A stretch of DNA of 57,776 nt. It comes from an uncultured Halorubrum sp. (GTDB taxonomy: Archaea; Halobacteriota; Halobacteria; Halobacteriales; Haloferacaceae). The stretch spans positions 1 through 57,776 of the forward strand of contig NZ_CAKZRO010000140.1 in the NCBI RefSeq assembly GCF_937146585.1. The letters are read 5' to 3'. The position numbers and the translations under genes were made by a program. Below, in pieces: positions 53,308 through 57,776 of the stretch. The notes beneath the pieces are model-generated. The model was not told the origin of the DNA. It was given only the letters and a program-made list of their open reading frames with translations, and searched no databases. Every line of letters starts with the position of its first letter. Position 1 is the first letter of the stretch.

Positions 53308-53868
53308 TCAGTGGAGGGTCCCCTCCCGGACGTGCGCGTCGTACGCGAACAGCGCGTACCCCACGTCGACCGGTCGGTGGTCAATCTCGTCGGCGATCGC
53401 GCGGATCGGCTCGATCATCGTCACGTAGTCGGCGGCGTCGAACGACTCCTTGCGCCCGTCGAGGTAGCCCAGCCGCTCCAACGACGCCCAGACCCGCGTG
53501 TCGACGACGGCGTGTCGGTCGCCGTCGAGCGCGGCCAGCACGCACGACGCGGTCGCCGCTTTGAACCCGGCGAGCCCGGTGATGAGAGTGATCGTCGAGA
53601 AGTCGCCGTCGACGGCGCGGACGTTGCGCGTGACTTCCCGGCAGCGCGCCTCGGGATTCTTCTCGACGTGGTACGCGCTCCGGGTGGACGACTCGTAGGC
53701 GATCTCGTACAGCTGCTCGCGCGTCAGGTGCCCCTGCGACCGGTACCGCTCGCCGAACTCGTCGAGCCGGGCGGGGAGGACGCCCTGCGTGTCGGCGTAG
53801 CGGTCGAGGTTCTCGGCGACGAACGCGTCGAGGTCGTCGGGGCGGCTTCGGGAGTCGTCGGGCTCCAT
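53308..53868 (-). CDS. HhH-GPD-fold protein resembling 8-oxoguanine DNA glycosylase
   Basis: A 186-residue protein with a helix-hairpin-helix and aspartate arrangement at 97-127: LITGLAGFKAATASCVLAAL then AVVDTRVWASL. This aligns by eye with the hOGG1 motif in which Asp268 (VPVDVHMW) follows a PGVGTK hairpin; here Asp123. The lysine that attacks the base in OGG1 has no equivalent, and no [4Fe-4S] cysteine cluster is present. Function as a base-excision glycosylase is therefore uncertain; it could be a catalytically altered relative. It converges with the SDR gene. Confidence 0.55.
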   Translation of the reverse strand: MEPDDSRSRPDDLDAFVAENLDRYADTQGVLPARLDEFGERYRSQGHLTREQLYEIAYESSTRSAYHVEKNPEARCREVTRNVRAVDGDFSTITLITGLAGFKAATASCVLAALDGDRHAVVDTRVWASLERLGYLDGRKESFDAADYVTMIEPIRAIADEIDHRPVDVGYALFAYDAHVREGTLH

Positions 53869-53986
53869 GCGGAGGGCTCGTCGCTCGGCGAGTAAAACGG
53901 CGACGCCGTCGCTCGCGGGCGTAATATACGCGGGACGCGTTTCGAGAGCTGTCCGAGTTCGCCGGTAGCGGATGCCGCCGGACGAG

Positions 53987-54181
53987 TTACAGCCGAGTGA
54001 GGTTCGTCGCGCGCGGACCCTTGTCCGCCTCCTCGATCTCGAACTCTACCTCCTGTCCCTCCTCGAGGTCCGGGCCGCCGACGTCTTCCATGTGGAAGAA
54101 CACGTCCTCGTCAGCGTCGTCAGTCTCGATGAATCCGTAGCCGCCGGTGTCGTTGAAGAAGTCGACCTTGCCTGTCGCCAT
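53987..54181 (-). CDS. cspA: Cold-shock domain protein
   Basis: A 64-residue single-domain Csp. It starts MATGKVDFFNDTGGYGFIE, with the RNP1-type KVDFFNDTGGYGF and RNP2-type DVFFHMEDV motifs that bind single-stranded nucleic acid. The bacterial signature KGFGFI is replaced by GYGFI, as is common in haloarchaea. A CTTATATCC box about 27 bases upstream of the ATG gives a near-leaderless transcript. Confidence 0.93.
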   Translation of the reverse strand: MATGKVDFFNDTGGYGFIETDDADEDVFFHMEDVGGPDLEEGQEVEFEIEEADKGPRATNLTRL

Positions 54182-54203
54182 CGCGTCTAGTGCGTCTCCC
54201 GAC

Positions 54204-54216
54204 GTGGATATAAGTG
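54204..54216 (-). promoter_or_regulatory. TATA-like promoter of cspA
   Basis: Minus-strand CACTTATATCCAC, 24-36 bases upstream of the ATG at 54181. One of the clearest boxes in the window. Confidence 0.6.
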
Positions 54217-54329
54217 TTGTGTGCCGTATTCGCGCCGGTATGAACGTGCTGAATTAGCTCTTCTCCGCAGATAGGTTTCGATCCCAAATTTCGGCGCCGC
54301 TTCGGCTTTGGTTTCGAATGGGAAAACGC

Positions 54330-54350
54330 ACTAAGGGAGTATCCCGTAGT
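54330..54350. promoter_or_regulatory. 21-bp near-palindrome just upstream of the copper ATPase
   Basis: ACTAAGGGA, a 3-base centre, then TCCCGTAGT: arms pair at 8 of 9 positions. It ends 10 bases before the ATG at 54361, in the position of an operator over the transcription start. The regulated signal is presumably copper, by gene context only. Confidence 0.6.
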
Positions 54351-54360
54351 AGAAGGTAAG

Positions 54361-57027
54361 ATGAGCACCAGATCCACTCGCCTCGACATCACGGGGATGA
54401 GCTGCGCCAACTGCTCGGCGAGCGTCGGCGACGCCGTGGCGTCGCTCGACGGCGTCGCGCAGGCGGACGCGAACTACGCCACCGACGAGGCGACCGTCGA
54501 GTACGACCCGGAGGCGACCTCGCTCGCCGAGATCTTCGACGCGATCGAGGGCGCCGGCTACGGGGCGGTCTCGGAGACGGCGACCGTCGCGATCACCGAC
54601 ATGTCCTGCGCGAACTGCGCGGACGCCAACCGCGACGCGCTCGAGTCCGTGCCCGGCGTCGTCGAGGCCGACGTGAACTACGCGACCGACGAGGCGCAGG
54701 TGCGGTACAACCCCGCGGAGACCTCGCGGTCTGCGCTGTACGACGCCGTCGAGGACGCCGGCTACTCGCCGGTCCGCGAGGTCGGGGGCGGCGACGCTGG
54801 CGACGCGGACGGGGAGGGCGGCGACGCCGGCGAGAGCGCGCGCGACGCGGCCCGGAACGCGGAGATCCGCAAGCAGCTCCGCCTGACGCTGTTCGGCGCG
54901 GCGCTGTCCGCCCCGCTCCTCTTCATGCTCGTCGACAACTTCCTGCTCGGGGGCGCGGTCGTGCCCGACCGGCTCTTCGGCGTCGGGATCCACTGGGCCG
55001 CGTTCGCGTTCGCCACGCCGGTCCAGGTCGTGCTCGGCCGGCCGTTCTACGTGAACTCCTACAAGGCGCTCGTCACGAACGGGCGGGCCAACATGGACGT
55101 GCTGATCGCCCTCGGCTCGACGACCGCGTACGTCTACTCCGTCGCCGTCCTCCTCGATCTGGTCGCCGGGAGCGTCTACTTCGACACGGCCGCGCTCATC
55201 CTCTTCTTCATCACGCTCGGGAACTACCTCGAGGCGCGCTCGAAGGGGCAGGCCGGCGACGCGCTCCGGAAGCTCTTGGAGATGGAGGCCGACACCGCCA
55301 CCCTCGTCGACGCCGACGGGACCGAACGCGAGGTCCCGGTCGAGGACGTCTCGGTCGGCGACCGGATGAAGGTCCGCCCGGGCGAGCAGGTCCCGACCGA
55401 CGGCGTCGTCGTCGAGGGGCAGTCCGCGGTCGACGAGTCGATGGTGACGGGCGAGTCGGTCCCCGTCGAGAAGACCGAGGGCGACGAGGTCGTCGGCTCC
55501 ACGATCAACGAGAACGGGCTCCTCGTCGTCGAGGCGACGAAGGTCGGCGCGGACACCGCGCTCCAGCAGATCGTCCAGACGGTGAAGGAGGCGCAGTCCC
55601 GCCAGCCCGAGATCCAGAACCTCGCGGACCGCATCTCCGCGTACTTCGTGCCCGCGGTGATCGCGAACGCCCTGCTGTGGGGCGTCGTCTGGTTCCTCTT
55701 CCCCGAGACGCTCGCGGCGTTCGTCGACCGGCTCCCGCTGTGGAGCCAGGTCGCGGGCGGCCCCGCGGCGGTCGGCGGCAGCGTCTCGGTGTTCGAGTTC
55801 GCTGTGGTCGTCTTCGCGTCCGCGGTGCTTATCGCCTGCCCCTGCGCGCTCGGGCTCGCGACCCCGGCCGCGACGATGGTCGGGACCACCATCGGCGCGC
55901 AGAACGGCGTCTTGTTCAAGGGCGGCGACGTCCTCGAGCGCGCGAAGGACGTCGACACGGTCGTCTTCGACAAGACGGGGACGCTCACGCGGGGCGAGAT
56001 GGAGCTTACCGACGTGGTCGCGGTCGGCGAGGTGCCCGACGGGGGCGCCGTCGCCGAGCGCGGCGACGCGGCGGCGACGGACGACCCGGCGACGGCGGAC
56101 GACTCGACGACGACGGCCGAAGACGAGGTCCTCCGCCTCGCCGCGAGCGCGGAGCGCGGCAGCGAACACCCCCTGGCCCAGGCGATCGTCGACGGAGCGG
56201 AGGCGCGCGCGCTCGAACTCGAGGACCCCGAATCGTTCGAGAACGTCCCCGGCCACGGGGTCCGCGCCACCGTGGCGGGCGACGAGGTGCTCGTCGGGAA
56301 CCGGAAGCTGCTCCGCGACGCGGGCGTCGACCCCGCCCCCGCCGCGGAGACGATGGAGCGGCTCGAACGCGAGGGCAAGACGGCGATGCTCGTCGCCCGG
56401 ATCCCCGCCGGTGCGGACGACGGGGAGCTCCTCGGCGTCGTCGCGGACGCGGACACGGTGAAGCCGAGCGCGAAGGACGCCGTGAGCCAGCTCCGCGACC
56501 GCGGCGTCGACGTGATGATGATCACGGGCGACAACGAGCGCACGGCCCGCGCGGTGGCCGAGCAGGTGGGGATCGACCCCGAGAACGTCCGGGCCGGCGT
56601 CCTTCCCGAGGACAAGTCCGACGCGGTCGAGGCGATCCAGAGCGACGGCCGGAAGGCGATGATGGTCGGCGACGGCGTCAACGACGCGCCGGCGCTGGCG
56701 GTCGCGTACGTCGGCACCGCCATCGGCTCCGGGACCGACGTGGCCATCGAGGCCGCCGACGTGACGCTGATGCGCGACGACCCGCTCGACGTCGCGAAGG
56801 CGATCCGCGTCTCCGACGCGACGCTCCAGAAGATCAAACAGAACCTCGTGTGGGCGCTCGGCTACAACACGGCGATGATCCCGCTCGCGTCGCTCGGGCT
56901 CCTCCAGCCGGCCCTCGCGGCCGGTGCGATGGCGATCTCGTCCGTCTCGGTGCTGACGAACAGCCTGCTCTTCCGGCGGTACGACCCCGACCGCGACTAC
57001 GCGCTTCTCGGGTTCCTGCGGCGCTGA
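54361..57027 (+). CDS. copA: Copper-translocating P1B-type ATPase
   Basis: The 888-residue pump has two N-terminal heavy-metal-associated domains, each with the pair of cysteines ([10 protein letters not shown] at about 14-23 and [10 protein letters not shown] at about 80-89). The membrane part has the ion path motif [13 protein letters not shown] at about 491-503, the phosphorylation site [10 protein letters not shown], the actuator TGES, HP motif SEHPLA and the hinge [14 protein letters not shown] ligands indicate a Cu(I)/Ag(I) exporter rather than zinc. An acidic insert of about 25 residues lies after DKTGTLT. A palindrome is positioned directly upstream; no copper regulator is adjacent. 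Confidence 0.93.
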   Translation: MSTRSTRLDITGMSCANCSASVGDAVASLDGVAQADANYATDEATVEYDPEATSLAEIFDAIEGAGYGAVSETATVAITDMSCANCADANRDALESVPGVVEADVNYATDEAQVRYNPAETSRSALYDAVEDAGYSPVREVGGGDAGDADGEGGDAGESARDAARNAEIRKQLRLTLFGAALSAPLLFMLVDNFLLGGAVVPDRLFGVGIHWAAFAFATPVQVVLGRPFYVNSYKALVTNGRANMDVLIALGSTTAYVYSVAVLLDLVAGSVYFDTAALILFFITLGNYLEARSKGQAGDALRKLLEMEADTATLVDADGTEREVPVEDVSVGDRMKVRPGEQVPTDGVVVEGQSAVDESMVTGESVPVEKTEGDEVVGSTINENGLLVVEATKVGADTALQQIVQTVKEAQSRQPEIQNLADRISAYFVPAVIANALLWGVVWFLFPETLAAFVDRLPLWSQVAGGPAAVGGSVSVFEFAVVVFASAVLIACPCALGLATPAATMVGTTIGAQNGVLFKGGDVLERAKDVDTVVFDKTGTLTRGEMELTDVVAVGEVPDGGAVAERGDAAATDDPATADDSTTTAEDEVLRLAASAERGSEHPLAQAIVDGAEARALELEDPESFENVPGHGVRATVAGDEVLVGNRKLLRDAGVDPAPAAETMERLEREGKTAMLVARIPAGADDGELLGVVADADTVKPSAKDAVSQLRDRGVDVMMITGDNERTARAVAEQVGIDPENVRAGVLPEDKSDAVEAIQSDGRKAMMVGDGVNDAPALAVAYVGTAIGSGTDVAIEAADVTLMRDDPLDVAKAIRVSDATLQKIKQNLVWALGYNTAMIPLASLGLLQPALAAGAMAISSVSVLTNSLLFRRYDPDRDYALLGFLRR

Positions 57028-57113
57028 GCCCCCGTCACCCGTTTCTTCTCCCCGACACCTCGGCGTCGGCCCACTCCCGAAACCACAAGACGGGCCGGGT
57101 CGTACTCGGTCGT

Positions 57114-57770
57114 ATGTCGACCCTCCTCGTCGTCGGCGGCAGCGGCTTCGTCGGGCGTAACGTCTGCCGGTTCGGCGTCCGCGACGACCACGAGGTCCGC
57201 AGCGTCTCCCGTGGCGGCCGGCCCGACACAGACGACGACTGGGCCGACGCCGTCTCGTGGACGAGCGCCGACCTCTTCCGGCCGAACGCGTGGCGCGACC
57301 GCCTCGACGGCGTCGACGCCGTGGTCCATTCGGTCGGGGCGTTCACCGAGTCGCCGACCGACGGCGAGACCTTCGAACGCGTCAACGGCGACGCGGCGAT
57401 CCTCACGGCCTTGGAGGCCGAGCGCGCCGGCGTCGACACCTTCGTCTTCCTCTCGGCGGCCGCGAAGCCGCCCGGCGTTCGGAACGCGTACCTGACGGCC
57501 AAGCGCCGCGCCGAGTCCTCCATCGCCGACCTCGACTTCGACGCCGTCAGCCTCCGGCCGGGCCCGGTGTACGGCGAGGGGCAGCCGCACCTCCCGGGCG
57601 TCGCCGACCGCGTGCTCCGGTTCGCCGCGAGCGCGCCGCCGATCGCGTCCCGGCTCGGCGAGTCGCGGCCGCTCTCCGTCGACACCGTCGCCCGGGCGAC
57701 CTACCGCGCGGCGATAGACCCGGGAGAGCGGCTGCTCGACGTGTCCGACATCCGCGATCTCGCCGGATGA
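57114..57770 (+). CDS. NAD(P)-binding protein, complex I NDUFA9-like
   Basis: A 218-residue extended-SDR-like protein with VVGGSGFVGRNVC (Rossmann glycine motif), a Y-x3-K pair in NAYLTAKRRAES and RPGPVYGEGQP. This resembles the NDUFA9/atypical SDR branch. It may reduce or bind a nucleotide sugar or quinone-pathway intermediate; nothing ties it to complex I here. The ATG at 57114 lies 86 bases after the copper ATPase. The gene ends 6 bases before the window end, so it is complete. Confidence 0.82.
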   Translation: MSTLLVVGGSGFVGRNVCRFGVRDDHEVRSVSRGGRPDTDDDWADAVSWTSADLFRPNAWRDRLDGVDAVVHSVGAFTESPTDGETFERVNGDAAILTALEAERAGVDTFVFLSAAAKPPGVRNAYLTAKRRAESSIADLDFDAVSLRPGPVYGEGQPHLPGVADRVLRFAASAPPIASRLGESRPLSVDTVARATYRAAIDPGERLLDVSDIRDLAG

Positions 57771-57776
57771 GGGCGG

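Noticed and set aside
1-57776. Mobile element, prophage, CRISPR or defence island
   Set aside because: No transposase, integrase, terminal inverted repeats, phage structural genes, spaced repeats or known defence gene set was found; the gene content is core metabolic and informational.

Overview
This window is a GC-rich, strongly acidic-proteome stretch of euryarchaeal chromosome. Leaderless or near-leaderless genes sit behind TATA-like boxes about 25-30 bases upstream. The ribosomal genes (L44e, S27e, aIF2-alpha, Nop10), TFB, topoisomerase VI, OsmC, methylmalonyl-CoA mutase and many sensor kinases all look haloarchaeal. Base composition and gene content resemble Halorubrum or a relative, but that genus call is an inference. 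I saw no rRNA, tRNA, CRISPR array, transposase, integrase or phage gene, so it reads as ordinary core chromosome with some lineage-specific genes.

Layout. 1-3.7 kb: start of a MATE transporter, a half-size EamA transporter, a membrane histidine kinase and a UbiA-type prenyltransferase, all on the minus strand. 3.7-9 kb: a tandem-domain glyoxalase, a receiver/PAS/GAF hybrid kinase, and a thiolase-like/DUF35 pair. 9.1-11.5 kb: the conserved translation operon rpl44e-rps27e-aIF2alpha-nop10-PAC2 chaperone. 11.5-18.3 kb: cyclase, S9 peptidase, pilin-like protein, methylmalonyl-CoA epimerase, formate/nitrite-type transporter and methylmalonyl-CoA mutase large subunit. 18.3-25 kb: O-methyltransferase, a second hybrid kinase, OsmC, a metal-dependent hydrolase, a zinc-ribbon membrane protein and an FAH-family enzyme. 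25-29 kb: HflX, then hisC, a Fap7-like kinase and a CDP-alcohol phosphatidyltransferase on the plus strand. 29-34.7 kb: universal stress protein with a membrane protein, a small RHH-like protein, GrpB family, MFS, Xaa-Pro peptidase and a small membrane protein. 34.9-41.8 kb: TFB, Nudix, a large three-part protein of unknown function, a winged-helix protein, purA and a membrane protein. 41.8-47.3 kb: aldo/keto reductase, Lrp plus aminotransferase, acyl-CoA dehydrogenase, small kinase, MsrB and CDGSH protein. 47.3-50.9 kb: topoisomerase VI A and B. 51-57.8 kb: a Tat-exported histidine-rich protein, SDR, an HhH-GPD-like protein, cold-shock protein, copper P-type ATPase and an NDUFA9-like dehydrogenase.

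Functional links visible here: epimerase and mutase belong to one propionate/methylmalonyl-CoA route. The translation operon couples ribosomal proteins, initiation, RNA pseudouridylation and a proteasome-chaperone-like protein. OsmC, MsrB, glyoxalase and USP form a scattered stress-protection set. Four histidine kinases lie in the window with no adjacent output regulator.

I did not find a clear new multi-gene system. The best candidates for novelty are an internally duplicated insert in topoisomerase VI B, a three-part protein with an inverted repeat over its start codon, a near-perfect palindrome just before the copper ATPase, an OGG-like HhH-GPD protein without the usual lysine, and a hairpin-containing 33-bp tandem repeat between two divergent genes.
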